DNA of 64,000 nt, taken from Pseudolabrys sp. (lineage in GTDB: Bacteria > Pseudomonadota > Alphaproteobacteria > Rhizobiales > Xanthobacteraceae). The DNA lies in the NCBI GenBank assembly GCA_017849615.1, contig JAFIGS010000011.1, positions 372,001 to 436,000 on the forward strand, in the 5' to 3' direction. Positions within the stretch are counted from its first letter, which is position 1; every line of letters begins with the position of its first letter. The notes below the pieces were generated by a model, which saw nothing but the letters and a program-made list of their open reading frames with translations, did not search any database and had not been told where the DNA came from. This document shows positions 47,845-57,217 of the stretch, piece after piece. A program made the position numbers and the translations under genes.

Positions 47845-48612
47845 GTGGCTGGTAAATCGCGTCAGAAGTCCAAGAAAGGGCCCTCCGGTATGAGCCGGAA
47901 GCCGAAAAAATCCGCCGAACCCCGGCGGAAACCGCATGCCGCCCGGGTAACGCCCCGCGCTGCGGCACCCGCAGCCAAAGTGGCCGGCGCCCGCAAGGCC
48001 GCCGGTGAAGGAGCAATGCCCGGAATGCCGACTGCCCCCAACAAGAAGACCACACAACGTCAAGGTTTTAAAACCAACGAATTCATCGTCTATCCGGCCC
48101 ATGGCGTGGGCCAGATCATGGCGATCGAGGAGCAGGAAATCGCCGGCGCGAAGCTGGAGCTGTTCGTCATCAACTTCATCAAGGACAAGATGACCCTTCG
48201 CGTCCCGACGGCGAAGATCGTCTCGGTCGGCATGCGCAAGCTCGCCGAGCCGGCGCTGGTGAAGAAGGCGCTGGAGACCCTCAAGGGCCGCGCGCGCGTC
48301 AAGCGCACCATGTGGTCGCGCCGCGCTCAGGAATACGAAGCCAAGATCAACTCGGGCGACATCGTCGCCATCGCCGAGGTGGTCCGCGATCTGTACCGCT
48401 CGGACACCCAGCCGGAGCAGTCCTATTCCGAACGTCAGCTCTACGAAGCGGCGCTCGACCGCCTGTCGCGCGAGATCGCGGCTGTGCAGAAGGTGACCGA
48501 GACCGAAGCGGTCAAGGAAATCGAGGGCGCGCTCGCCAAGGGCCCGCGCCGCGGGCCCAAGCCGGCTGAGGAAGCCGGTTCGGACGACTCGTCCGAGGAA
48601 GAAGCTGCCTGA
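47845..48612 (+). CDS. carD: CarD-family RNA polymerase-binding transcription regulator
   Basis: 255 aa if started at GTG 47845. The CarD domain starts near 73: RQGFKTNEFIVYPAHGVGQI, IAGAKLELFVINFIKDKMTLRVP, then the helical DNA-binding part (MWSRRAQEYEAKINSGDIVAIAEVVRDL) and an acidic end. CarD binds the polymerase beta subunit and stabilises open promoter complexes. Most relatives lack the 70-residue Lys/Pro/Ala N-terminal extension. Starts at 47890, 48016 or 48025 are possible, the last two near an AAGGAG at 48007. Confidence 0.9.
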   Translation: MAGKSRQKSKKGPSGMSRKPKKSAEPRRKPHAARVTPRAAAPAAKVAGARKAAGEGAMPGMPTAPNKKTTQRQGFKTNEFIVYPAHGVGQIMAIEEQEIAGAKLELFVINFIKDKMTLRVPTAKIVSVGMRKLAEPALVKKALETLKGRARVKRTMWSRRAQEYEAKINSGDIVAIAEVVRDLYRSDTQPEQSYSERQLYEAALDRLSREIAAVQKVTETEAVKEIEGALAKGPRRGPKPAEEAGSDDSSEEEAA

Positions 48613-48675
48613 AAGAATGAGGATTGAGGCGGAATGCCTCTAGCCCTCAGCCAAAGGCAAGCGGACAAGATCCAG

Positions 48676-48704
48676 GCCCGGCAGCAATGCCGGGCTTTTT
48701 CTTT
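48676..48704 (+). terminator. Rho-independent terminator of carD
   Basis: Stem GCCCGGC (48676-48682) and GCCGGGC (48689-48695), loop AGCAAT, then TTTTTCTTT. It lies 64 nt after the carD stop. Confidence 0.88.
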
Positions 48705-48789
48705 GTGCCGCTCATTCATTTTATGCATTTGACTGGAACGGCGCGGCGGCGAAAGTTTGCGACAGTCGGGGTAAACCTGAGAGGCAGCC

Positions 48790-49647
48790 ATGCTGAAGGC
48801 TTCTTTTCGCGGCGCGGTCATCGGCGCTGTAGCGCTGACGTCCGTCGCCTTCGCCGCAGAAACCAAACCGCCGCCGCCCATTGCCCTCGAGGACATCTAC
48901 ACGACGCAGGCGGTCGTGACGGGCAAGGACGAGCGCAACCGGCCGCTCGGCTTCAGCCTTTGCTTCGAGGACGTGCTGGTGAAGGCGTCGGGCGATGCGA
49001 CCGTTCTCGGTGCGCCCGCCGTGCCGGCGATGGCCGCCAAAGCCGGCGACTATATCGACAGCTTCTCATATTTCGATCGCCTGTCCGGACGCGATATTCA
49101 TGACGAGCAGGGCAGCTACGACCGCCCGCATTTCCTCACCTGCCATTTCAATCCCGGAAAGATAGACAATGTGCTGGCCTCGCTCGGCCGCAAGACCTGG
49201 AAAGGCAAACGGCCGGCTCTGACAATGATTGTCACCGTGAACGGCATGAAGCGCGACGGCGTACTCGCCGCCGACGGCGATTTCGATCCCGATATGCGCG
49301 AGGCGCTCGGCAATGCCGCCACGCGTTACGGCCTGAAGGTGGTGCTGCCGGCCGCGGAGCCGCTACGCGCCGCCGGCGTCACGCCAAAAACGCCGGCAAG
49401 GACGATCCGCGAAAAGGCGGAGCGGCTGACGCCGCTCGCGGGCGGCGACCTGCCACTGATCGGCGATCTGACCTGGAGCGACAAGGCGCATGGCTGGATC
49501 GCAACCTGGCGGATCGATGCGCGAGGACAGGCTTTCTCCTGGTCGGCGCGCGGCATCAATTACGACGAGGCGTTCCGGGTGGCCATGCGCGGCGCGATGC
49601 GGGCCTTGTCCGGCAATGGCGCGCCGGTGAACGAGCGCCACCCGTGA
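48790..49647 (+). CDS. Exported hypothetical protein (DUF2066-like)
   Basis: 285 aa with a signal peptide (MLKASFRGAVIGAVALTSVAFA). The first half reads EDIYTTQAVVTGKDERNRPLG, FEDVLVKASGD and YDRPHFLTCHFN. The pattern resembles DUF2066 proteins, a family of unknown function, but I am not certain. It is probably periplasmic. It follows the carD terminator and has its own transcription unit; AGGCAGCC lies upstream of the ATG. Confidence 0.6.
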   Translation: MLKASFRGAVIGAVALTSVAFAAETKPPPPIALEDIYTTQAVVTGKDERNRPLGFSLCFEDVLVKASGDATVLGAPAVPAMAAKAGDYIDSFSYFDRLSGRDIHDEQGSYDRPHFLTCHFNPGKIDNVLASLGRKTWKGKRPALTMIVTVNGMKRDGVLAADGDFDPDMREALGNAATRYGLKVVLPAAEPLRAAGVTPKTPARTIREKAERLTPLAGGDLPLIGDLTWSDKAHGWIATWRIDARGQAFSWSARGINYDEAFRVAMRGAMRALSGNGAPVNERHP

Positions 49648-49653
49648 GCCGCG

Positions 49654-50070
49654 TCAGCCGCCGAACAGATTGAACAGGAAGAAGCCGGATCGTTCGCGCC
49701 GCTCGGGCAGTTCGGCCACTGCCGGCCCGCGCTCGCGAACGGGCCGCGCCATCTGCGCGGGAGACGGCTCGCGCTTGGTGAGCCTGGCGTTCAATTCCGC
49801 GACGTATTTCGGGTCGACCAGAACTTCGTGCTTGAGATGCGCGAGCGGCATCGGGGTCGAAACGCGGTTGCCGATGATCGACCCCTGGAGCAGGGGGTCG
49901 AGCGGTTCGATGGGCGGATTGTCGTAAACCTGAGGCGATACGGCGATGGAGACCGGAATGGCGAAGAGACAGAGCGCGCCGGCGATCGCGGCCATATAGA
50001 TCGCGACCGAGCCGCCGAGGCCGTCGCGCGCCACATCCCTGATGAACTCTTCGCGATTGGACAGGTCCAT
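49654..50070 (-). CDS. Hypothetical single-span membrane protein
   Basis: 138 aa from ATG 50070 (MDLSNREEF). One membrane helix at about 22-45 (VAIYMAAIAGALCLFAIPVSIAV) with a periplasmic part rich in Pro and charged residues, ending GFFLFNLFGG. I do not recognise the family. The upstream ATG at 50118 would add 16 residues. Confidence 0.55.
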   Translation of the reverse strand: MDLSNREEFIRDVARDGLGGSVAIYMAAIAGALCLFAIPVSIAVSPQVYDNPPIEPLDPLLQGSIIGNRVSTPMPLAHLKHEVLVDPKYVAELNARLTKREPSPAQMARPVRERGPAVAELPERRERSGFFLFNLFGG

Positions 50071-50238
50071 GTGGGCCAATCGCGGTGCGCGCGCAGCGTT
50101 CCGCCCGGGCGACAGCATGCCGCAGTGGGCAGCGAGTGCCGCCGCGCCGGGTGGGCAGGCCCGGAACCGTTTGCCTCAGGTGTGCGCGGACGCGTATGAT
50201 GCGGCGCAAGACAACGACAATCGTCTAGGGAGACTGCA

Positions 50239-51201
50239 ATGACCGCTATCGGCGGCTACGTCGCGCCGACCGCCAGCTCGGACGAGTTCGGCATCCATTC
50301 GCTCGACCAGTTCGTTCTCGCCGTTCCGGATGTGAACGTGGCGGACGAATTCTATACGAATTTCGGCCTCAACATGGTGCGCAAGGGCAACTCCTTGCAG
50401 CTCAAGACCTTCGGTCATGACCATCCCTGGGGCTCGGTGATCGAGGGCAAAACCAAGGCGCTGCATCATTTGTCGTTCGGCTGCTATGCCGAAGACATCG
50501 ATCGGCTGAAGAAGCGCATCGAAGGGCAGGGCATCAAGCTCATCGACCCGCCGCCGGGGTTCGAAAGCAACGGCTTCTGGTTCCGCAACCACGAAGGCAT
50601 CCTGATGGAAGTGAAGGTGGCGCCGAAGGTGTCACCGGACGAGAAGGCGGTCAGCGAATGGGTCACCGTCGGCCGCAACGCCGCGGCCGCGACGACGCGA
50701 GCCGCAGCACCTCTGGTGCGGCCGCGCCGACTGTCGCATGTGCTGATCTTTACCAGCGATGTTTTGAAGTCGATTGAATTCTATGAGCGTACGCTCGGCC
50801 TGCGGCTGTCGGATCGCGCCTCGGATCTCGTCGCCTTCATGCACGGCATCCATGGCAGCGATCATCATCTGCTGGCGCTGGTGAAATCGTCGGCGCCGGG
50901 CTTTCATCACTGTTCGTGGGATGTGGCCAGCGTCAACGATATCGGGCTTGGCGCGGCGCGCATGCACGACAAGGGCTACCAGAAGGGCTGGGGCCTCGGT
51001 CGCCATGTCCTCGGCTCCAACTATTTCCACTACATCATGGACCCGTGGGGATCGTTCGCGGAGTACTCCTGCGACATCGATTACATCGGCAAGGAAGCGC
51101 GGTGGGATGCCGCCGACCACAAGCCGGAAGACTCGTTCTATCTGTGGGGTCCGGATGTACCCCGCGAATTCACGCTCAACCGCGAGGCGGGCGAGCAATA
51201 A
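50239..51201 (+). CDS. Extradiol (VOC-family) ring-cleavage dioxygenase
   Basis: 320 aa with two vicinal-oxygen-chelate modules (about 15-130 and 160-290). The C-terminal module keeps the likely iron ligands: His in RLSHVLIFT, His in FHHCSWDV and Glu in SFAEYSCDID. This is the layout of type I catechol 2,3-dioxygenases and biphenyl-diol dioxygenases. GGGAGA lies 8 nt before the ATG. It stands alone, with no hydroxylase, hydrolase or ferredoxin partner nearby, so the substrate cannot be read from context. Confidence 0.82.
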   Translation: MTAIGGYVAPTASSDEFGIHSLDQFVLAVPDVNVADEFYTNFGLNMVRKGNSLQLKTFGHDHPWGSVIEGKTKALHHLSFGCYAEDIDRLKKRIEGQGIKLIDPPPGFESNGFWFRNHEGILMEVKVAPKVSPDEKAVSEWVTVGRNAAAATTRAAAPLVRPRRLSHVLIFTSDVLKSIEFYERTLGLRLSDRASDLVAFMHGIHGSDHHLLALVKSSAPGFHHCSWDVASVNDIGLGAARMHDKGYQKGWGLGRHVLGSNYFHYIMDPWGSFAEYSCDIDYIGKEARWDAADHKPEDSFYLWGPDVPREFTLNREAGEQ

Positions 51202-51222
51202 CGCAGCGGCGGGTATGAATTG

Positions 51223-51254
51223 AAAACGGCCGGGGCGACCCGGCCGTTTTATTT
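51223..51254. terminator. Bidirectional terminator between the dioxygenase and M48 genes
   Basis: A near-perfect stem AAAACGGCCGGG/CCCGGCCGTTTT with loop GCGA. T-rich tails are present on both strands. It serves two convergent genes. Confidence 0.85.
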
Positions 51255-51265
51255 CGAGGCGGAGG

Positions 51266-52753
51266 TCACTCCATCACCAGCTTGACCTTCTCGCCCGGCT
51301 TGAGCTTGTCGCCCGCGGAAAAGCCGTTGAGCAGCAGGAAGCGGCTGAGCTTGTGGTCGGACGCCATGCGCTCGGCCAGCTTTTCGATCGTATCGCCGGG
51401 CTTCACCGTGGCGATGCGGATATGAAGCGGCTTCACGCCCGCGCTTTCCTTGACGCTCATGCGGCGGAAGCTCGATACCGACTCGCGGAAGGCGCGGTCG
51501 TTCTCGGCGGTCAGGCTGCGCGCAGCAAAGATAAAGCGATAGACGTCGCTGCCGAAGCGCACGGCGAAAAGCCGGAACGACCAACGCTCGCCTTTGGCCG
51601 ACGCGGTGGCGGCGGGAAAGCCGTTGACGGTGAACTCCTCGGCGCTCGCGGTATCGACATTGTCGATCCAGCCCGATTTCAGATAATCGCTCAGGCGCTG
51701 CTCGGCCGGGACGCTGACGACGTCGAGCCGCAAGGCCTCGTCTCCGCCATCCTTAAGGCCCAGCACCGCCTGGGCCGTGTTGTCGAGCGAGAAGCGGTCG
51801 GGCGCAACGAAGGTAAAGCCGAGCTTGGGATGCACGAAGCGCCGGCCGCGGGCGAAGCCTTCGCTCGGGTCTTCGCCGTAGACCATGCCGTCGATCGACG
51901 CGAGATAGGCGTCGCGGTCGCGCCTGCCGTTGCCCGGACCGCCGACCTGACGCGCATTGGCGAGCGCGTTCTTGACGCGCTCCGGCGTCGCCGGATGGCT
52001 CGACACGAAATCGGCGCCCTGAGAATCGATGGTCTCGGTCCTGGCGCCGTTCTTGATGTCGGCATTGCGCTGCATGGCGGTGAGGAACCGCGCGGCGCCG
52101 AAGCTGTCGAAGCCGGCGCGGGACGAGATGCCGACGCCGATGCCGTCCGCCTCGAATTCCTGCGCGCGCGAGAAGCTCGCCAGCGTGAGCTTCGATTTGG
52201 CCAGCGCCAGCGCGCCCATGTTGGGATCGCTCAAAACCTCGCTGACGACCTGACTGACCAGCGCGTTCTGCCGCGCCTGTTCCTCGCGGATGGCGGCATG
52301 GCGCGCGATGACGTGACCCATTTCGTGCGCCAGCACCGAGGCCAGCTCAGACTTGTCGGCGGCGAGCGCGATCAGGCCGCGCGAGATATAGAGATTGCCG
52401 TTCGGCAGGGCGAAAGCGTTGATCGCCGGCGAGTTCAGCATCGTGACCTGGTACTTCAGATCCGGGCGCTCCGAGGCCGCCACGAGTTTGGCCACGGTCT
52501 GCTCGATCTCGATCTGCAGCGGCGGGTTGTCATAGACGCCGCCATAGGAGGCGAGGATGCGCGCATTCTCGCGCAAGGTCGCGGTGGGGGGCGTGTCGCG
52601 GTCGATGGTGCGCGGGATCGGCAGCGAGACCTGGCGCGGCGCGTCCGGCATCGACGAGCAGCCGGCGAGCACGGCCAGCAGCAGCGGCGCGGCAAGCCAA
52701 GCATGCCGCACGCGACCTTTCCGCAAGCTCCGTTCGCTCAACCGGTTACGCAT
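51266..52753 (-). CDS. M48-family metalloprotease lipoprotein with C-terminal LysM-like domain
   Basis: 495 aa. Lipobox LAGC with Cys32. Zinc site HEMGH at 143-147 and third ligand Glu in EFEADGIG near 198, followed by FVSSHPATPERVKNAL. Residues about 305-440 form an extra beta-rich domain. The last 50 residues (RIATVKPGDTIEKLAERM... KLKPGEKVKLV) look like LysM, suggesting cell-wall attachment. BepA/YcaL-type periplasmic quality-control protease. It follows the nuclease gene by 3 nt. Confidence 0.88.
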   Translation of the reverse strand: MRNRLSERSLRKGRVRHAWLAAPLLLAVLAGCSSMPDAPRQVSLPIPRTIDRDTPPTATLRENARILASYGGVYDNPPLQIEIEQTVAKLVAASERPDLKYQVTMLNSPAINAFALPNGNLYISRGLIALAADKSELASVLAHEMGHVIARHAAIREEQARQNALVSQVVSEVLSDPNMGALALAKSKLTLASFSRAQEFEADGIGVGISSRAGFDSFGAARFLTAMQRNADIKNGARTETIDSQGADFVSSHPATPERVKNALANARQVGGPGNGRRDRDAYLASIDGMVYGEDPSEGFARGRRFVHPKLGFTFVAPDRFSLDNTAQAVLGLKDGGDEALRLDVVSVPAEQRLSDYLKSGWIDNVDTASAEEFTVNGFPAATASAKGERWSFRLFAVRFGSDVYRFIFAARSLTAENDRAFRESVSSFRRMSVKESAGVKPLHIRIATVKPGDTIEKLAERMASDHKLSRFLLLNGFSAGDKLKPGEKVKLVME

Positions 52754-52756
52754 GCT

Positions 52757-53494
52757 TCAGTCAATCAACTCGATCTGCTCGGGCGCGACGACATCGATCA
52801 TCGGGCCGTTGCGGCGCTCGAGGATGCCGCGGACACGAATGCGGCGTCGCTCCAGCGATTTGGGCTCGATGCCCGCGGCTGCGAACATACGGGCCTCCCG
52901 CTTCGGAATAGTGACTGCGAAGTCCCGCGTCCAGCGGCGCCCGAAATTGACATAAATAGTGGCTCCGCTCTCGCGCACCGACAAGACCTGGCCCTCAACA
53001 AGGGCGAATTGGCCCATTTGAGCGGCCAATATGGTTAAATTTTCGGAACTTAAAGGGGCGAAATTGCGGTCGGCCCAGAGACCGGCCCGGCTGGCCCGGG
53101 CGGCTCTTTCGGCCGCGAGGAGGAGGCTGGCGCAGGGTTTCGGGCCGGCTCGCGCCGCGACCCGGGCGTGGCCGGCCTTGAGCAGCGCGACCTGGAGGAG
53201 CTCCGCGGAATCGTCGGCTACGGCGAAGGCGACAATGCGCCCGTACCGGTCGTCCGCGATACGGTCGAGGCGGATGGTCTGCCCCGCCACGAGCGACCGC
53301 AAGGCGGCGCCATCGGCCGGCGCCTCGATGCCGGCGAGCCGGACTTCACGCCCGTCGTCCAGCAGGAGGGTGCGCCCGTCGCGCACAGCCGCGACGACGC
53401 CGGTGCCGGCCGGCGTGCCGGCGCAGGCGGCCCGCGCGGGCGCAGCGGCCATGAGGCCGAGCAAAGCCAGTGCGATGGGGGCGCGCCGCATCAT
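52757..53494 (-). CDS. Exported thermonuclease-family (SNase-like) protein
   Basis: 245 aa. Signal peptide at about 3-22 (ALALLGLMAAAPARA). The SNase-type core reads DGRTLLLDDGREVRLAGIEAP, then VAGQTIRLDRIADDRYGRIVAFAV and ELLQVALLKAGHARV. The OB-fold-like C-terminal part (LTILAAQMGQFALVEGQVLSVRES) is extra. The catalytic Arg/Glu set of staphylococcal nuclease is only partly recognisable, so activity is uncertain. The start is the first of two adjacent ATGs at 53494. Forms a unit with the M48 gene. Confidence 0.75.
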   Translation of the reverse strand: MMRRAPIALALLGLMAAAPARAACAGTPAGTGVVAAVRDGRTLLLDDGREVRLAGIEAPADGAALRSLVAGQTIRLDRIADDRYGRIVAFAVADDSAELLQVALLKAGHARVAARAGPKPCASLLLAAERAARASRAGLWADRNFAPLSSENLTILAAQMGQFALVEGQVLSVRESGATIYVNFGRRWTRDFAVTIPKREARMFAAAGIEPKSLERRRIRVRGILERRNGPMIDVVAPEQIELID

Positions 53495-53540
53495 GCGGCC
53501 ATTGTCGAGAAGGCCGCGCCGCGCCGTCAATGTTTATAAA

Positions 53541-55250
53541 TCAGGGCTTGCCCGACGGATGCGCCAGGAAGTCGAAGTCGCAGCCCTCATCGGCCTGCTG
53601 GACGTGCTCGAGATAAAGCTTGGCATAGCCGCGCTGCGCCACCTCGGGCACTGGCGGCGGCTGCCACTCGGTTTGGCGTTTCTTCATCTCGGCATCGTCG
53701 ATCAGCACGTCGATGCGCCGTGCCTTGACGTCGAGGCGAATGCGGTCGCCGGTCCTGACTAGCGCCAGCGGTCCGCCGACGGCGGACTCCGGGCTGATAT
53801 GCAGCACGATGGTGCCGAAGGCGGTGCCGCTCATGCGCGCGTCGGAAATGCGCACCATGTCCTTGACGCCCTGCTGCGCCAGCTTTTTCGGAATCGGGAT
53901 ATAGCCGGCTTCCGGCATGCCCGGCGCGCCGATCGGGCCGGCATTGCGCATGACGAGGATGTCGTCGGCAGTAACGTCGAGCGCCGGATCGTCGATGCGC
54001 GCCGTCATGTCGGCGACCGAATCGAACACCACGGCGCGGCCTTCGTGCTGCATCAGCTTGGCCGCGGCCGCGCCCTGCTTCAGCACGGCGCCGCGTGGCG
54101 CCAGATTGCCGCGCAGAACGACAAGCCCGCCTTCGGATTTGAGCGGCGCATTGCGCGGGCGGATCACCGTCTGCCCCGCCACGTCCTCAAAATTCCTGAT
54201 GGCGTCGCCAAGCGTGCCGCCGGCGACGTGCTTCGCGTCCAGCGCCAGCAGGTCCTTGAGCTCTTGCATCAGCCGCGGGACACCGCCGGCCTGATGGAAA
54301 TGCTCCATGTAGTGCTGACCGGTCGGCTTGAGATCGACCAGCACCGGCGTATCACGGCCGACTTCGTCATAGGTCTCGAGCGCGATCGGATTCTTGGTAC
54401 GGCCGGCGATGGCGGAGAGATGCACGACCCCGTTGGTCGAGCCGCCGATCGCTTGCAGCGTGACGATGGCGTTGCGGAAGGCGGCTTCGGTCAATATTTC
54501 CGACGGCTTCGGTCCGGCTCCCTTGGCCATTTCAGCGGCGCGCTTGCCGGTGGCCTCCGCCATGCGGATGCGGTCAGCATGCACCGCCGGGACCGAGGCG
54601 CTGCCGGGCAGAGACAGACCGAGCGCTTCGGTCATGCAGGAGATGGTGGAGGCAGTGCCCATGACGCCGCAGGTGCCGACCGACGGCACCAGCCTGCCAT
54701 TGGCGACGTCGATATCCTCGCCGCTCATGCGTTCGCCGCGGAATTCGCCCCACAAGCGGCGGCAGTCGGTGCAAGCCCCTAACTGCTCGCCCTTGAAGTG
54801 GCCGACCAGCATCGGGCCGGTCGGCAGCACGATCGCCGGCTTGTCGGCGCTGGCCGCGCCCATGATCTGCGCCGGGATGGTCTTGTCGCAGCCGCCGATC
54901 AGCACGACGGAGTCAACCGGCAGCGCGCGGATCATCTCCTCGGTGTCCATCGCCATCAGATTGCGCAAGAACATCGAGGTCGGGAACGCGAAGCTCTCGT
55001 GGATCGAAATGGTAGGGAACACCATCGGCATGGCGCCGGCCAGCATGACGCCGCGCTTCACCGCCTCGATGAGCTGCGGCACATTGCCGTGACACGGGTT
55101 GAAGTCGGAATAGGTGTCGGTGATGCCGACGATGGGGCGATCGAGCGCGTCGTCCGAATAGCCCATGCCCTTGATGAAGGCCTTGCGCAGAAAGAGCGAA
55201 AATTCGGTATCGCCGTAGCTGGTGAGGCCTTGCCGTAGTCCATTACTCAT
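53541..55250 (-). CDS. IlvD/Edd-family dehydratase (sugar-acid type)
   Basis: 569 aa. Fe-S cluster cysteines are Cys53 (NPCHGN), Cys121 (GGCDKT) and Cys194 (VGTCGVMGTAST). Further family motifs are AIGGSTNGVVHL and DARMSGTAFGTIVLHISPES. The acidic extra C-terminus and the setting beside a TRAP transporter and GntR gene point to a sugar-acid dehydratase (arabinonate/xylonate/galactonate type) rather than the valine-pathway IlvD. It is separated from the permease gene by 25 nt. Confidence 0.85.
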   Translation of the reverse strand: MSNGLRQGLTSYGDTEFSLFLRKAFIKGMGYSDDALDRPIVGITDTYSDFNPCHGNVPQLIEAVKRGVMLAGAMPMVFPTISIHESFAFPTSMFLRNLMAMDTEEMIRALPVDSVVLIGGCDKTIPAQIMGAASADKPAIVLPTGPMLVGHFKGEQLGACTDCRRLWGEFRGERMSGEDIDVANGRLVPSVGTCGVMGTASTISCMTEALGLSLPGSASVPAVHADRIRMAEATGKRAAEMAKGAGPKPSEILTEAAFRNAIVTLQAIGGSTNGVVHLSAIAGRTKNPIALETYDEVGRDTPVLVDLKPTGQHYMEHFHQAGGVPRLMQELKDLLALDAKHVAGGTLGDAIRNFEDVAGQTVIRPRNAPLKSEGGLVVLRGNLAPRGAVLKQGAAAAKLMQHEGRAVVFDSVADMTARIDDPALDVTADDILVMRNAGPIGAPGMPEAGYIPIPKKLAQQGVKDMVRISDARMSGTAFGTIVLHISPESAVGGPLALVRTGDRIRLDVKARRIDVLIDDAEMKKRQTEWQPPPVPEVAQRGYAKLYLEHVQQADEGCDFDFLAHPSGKP

Positions 55251-55275
55251 TCACGTCGTCCATCGCGTCGCGCCT

Positions 55276-56616
55276 TCAGGGGCAGATCCAGCCCGCGCCA
55301 CTGGGGTTATGAAAGCAGCCGACCGATTGCGGCAAAAGCTGCTTCGGCAGCCATAGCACGATTTCAGGGAAGTAAATCGCGAAAGCGATGGCCGCAAAGA
55401 AGACGATGTAGATCGGAAATGACGCCATCATGGCCTGCGAGAATCGCACATGGACGAACTTGGATGCCATCAGCAGACACAGGCCGTAGGGCGGGGTAAT
55501 GAGGCCGAAGGCCAGGGTTGTGATAATGACGACGCCCATGTGGACCGCGTTGATATCGGTGCTCTTGGTCAGTTCCAGGATCAGCGGCATGAAGATGATG
55601 ATGGCGGGCACCGCGTCGATGAAGTCGCCGACGATGATGAAAAGCCCGGTCAACATCAACATAATGAGGTGCGGGTCGCCGCCCGCGTAATAGGCGATCC
55701 AGTCGGAGACAACGGCCGGCCCGCGAAGATAAGCGAGCATCCAGCCAAAGGCCGAGGCGGCGCCAATGGTGATCAGCGGGATCGAATACAGCAACCCGGT
55801 CAGCGCGAAATCCCGCGGCAGATGCGGAAAATGTTTCGGGTTCAGCAGCGGAATGACGACGATGAGGATATAGGCGACGGCGATAATGCCGGCCTCGCTG
55901 GGCGTGAACCAGCCGGTGAGAATGCCGCCCATGATGATGATGGGGATCATCAGAGGCACGGCGGAACGCTTCGTCGCCTCGGTGAACTGCGCGAAAGTGG
56001 CGCGCCTGTGTTTGATGCCGATCGGGCCGAAGAAGTGGCTGTAGATCATCAAACCCAGGCCGATGAATACGCCGGGCGCGACGCCGCCGAGAAACAGGCC
56101 GCCGATCGAGACGTTGCCGGTGGCGCCGTAAACCACGGCCATGATGCTCGGCGGGATCAGATTGGCCATCGTGGCGGCGGAGGCGATCAGCGCGGCGGTG
56201 AAGGCCTTGTCGTAACCCTCACGCGCCATTTCCGGCGCGACCGAGCGCGTCAGCACGGCGACGTCGGCGGCTGACGAGCCGGAAATGCCGGCAAAGAACA
56301 TGCTGAACAGCGTGACGACCTGCGCCAGGCCGCCGCGCAGGTGGCCGACGAGGGTCTGCGACAGCACGATCATGCGCTGAGTGACGTTAGCCGAAGTCAT
56401 CAGGTCGCCGACCAGGAGGAAGAACGGGATCGCCATCAGAGCTTCGACGTCCATGCCGTTGAAGACCTGAGCGATCATCGAGGCGTGGCTCACCGGCGTG
56501 AAAGAGGTGACAATCAGCACCGCGCCAATGAGCGCGAAGGCGACCGGTACGCCCATATAGCCAAGGAACAGAAACAGCAGTCCCATGAAGAGGATGAGGA
56601 AGCCGTTGGTGGTCAC
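55276..56616 (-). CDS. TRAP transporter large permease (DctM family), locus 3
   Basis: 446 aa with about 12 membrane helices. MTTNGFLILFMGLLFLFLGY begins the protein. Then come PFFLLVGDLMTSANVTQRM, GISGSSAADVAVL, NLIPPSIMAVVYG and ITTLAFGLITPPYGLCLL. The start is GTG at 56616, overlapping the dctQ stop as GTGA. A longer frame to 57117 is only the shadow of dctQ. Confidence 0.92.
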   Translation of the reverse strand: MTTNGFLILFMGLLFLFLGYMGVPVAFALIGAVLIVTSFTPVSHASMIAQVFNGMDVEALMAIPFFLLVGDLMTSANVTQRMIVLSQTLVGHLRGGLAQVVTLFSMFFAGISGSSAADVAVLTRSVAPEMAREGYDKAFTAALIASAATMANLIPPSIMAVVYGATGNVSIGGLFLGGVAPGVFIGLGLMIYSHFFGPIGIKHRRATFAQFTEATKRSAVPLMIPIIIMGGILTGWFTPSEAGIIAVAYILIVVIPLLNPKHFPHLPRDFALTGLLYSIPLITIGAASAFGWMLAYLRGPAVVSDWIAYYAGGDPHLIMLMLTGLFIIVGDFIDAVPAIIIFMPLILELTKSTDINAVHMGVVIITTLAFGLITPPYGLCLLMASKFVHVRFSQAMMASFPIYIVFFAAIAFAIYFPEIVLWLPKQLLPQSVGCFHNPSGAGWICP

Positions 56617-57164
56617 AGCGTTTGCCTCTTTTCCTCCGGAGCGCCGGACGGGTCGGCGAAGCCGTTCCTGAAGCCGTTGACCATCTGCTCGATGGTGAAG
56701 AGGGCGACGAAGATGCCGCTGAGCGGGATGGCGGCGTAGAACATCGACATCGGCATCATCGAGGGCATGCGCAGGCTTTTGAAGCCGTCGAGGAAATTCA
56801 GATAGCCGAAATAGATCATGGCGAAGGCAACGCCGAGCACGCACAGCCGGTTGAACGTTTCGAAGAACAGCCGCGCGCGGCCCGACATCGCTTCGGCGAG
56901 CACGGCGAGATAGAGGTGATCGTTGCGCCGCGTCGCGGCGGCGACGCCGATGAAGATACCGTAGAGGAAGAACGTCATGGTGGCTTCCTGCACCCACAGC
57001 CACGGCCGGCCGATGGCGCGTGTGATGACGTCGCAGAACACCAAGATGCTGAAGGCGGCGATGCAGACGCCGCACAGGATCATGAGGCCCTGTTCGACCG
57101 GATCGAGCACGCGCCATTTGAGGTGGCGCTGATCCTCAAGGACAAGGCTGTTGAATGACGGCAT
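56613..57164 (-). CDS. TRAP transporter small membrane subunit (DctQ family), locus 3
   Basis: 183 aa with four helices (about 27-48, 63-80, 100-125, 140-162). The signature is FCDVITRAIGRPWLWVQEATM and NDHLYLAVLAEAMSGRARL. It couples the binding protein to the permease. The stop overlaps the permease GTG. Confidence 0.88.
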   Translation of the reverse strand: MPSFNSLVLEDQRHLKWRVLDPVEQGLMILCGVCIAAFSILVFCDVITRAIGRPWLWVQEATMTFFLYGIFIGVAAATRRNDHLYLAVLAEAMSGRARLFFETFNRLCVLGVAFAMIYFGYLNFLDGFKSLRMPSMMPMSMFYAAIPLSGIFVALFTIEQMVNGFRNGFADPSGAPEEKRQTL

Positions 57165-57186
57165 GGCTGACCTTGGCGGCAGGGCC

Positions 57187-57210
57187 GGCGGGAGACGACA
57201 GGCTCCCGCC
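57187..57210. promoter_or_regulatory. Hairpin between dctP and dctQ, locus 3
   Basis: A perfect 8-bp stem GGCGGGAG (57187-57194) and CTCCCGCC (57203-57210), 8-nt loop, without a T run. Same position as in the other two TRAP operons; likely a transcript stabiliser. Confidence 0.5.
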
Positions 57211-57217
57211 GCGGCGC

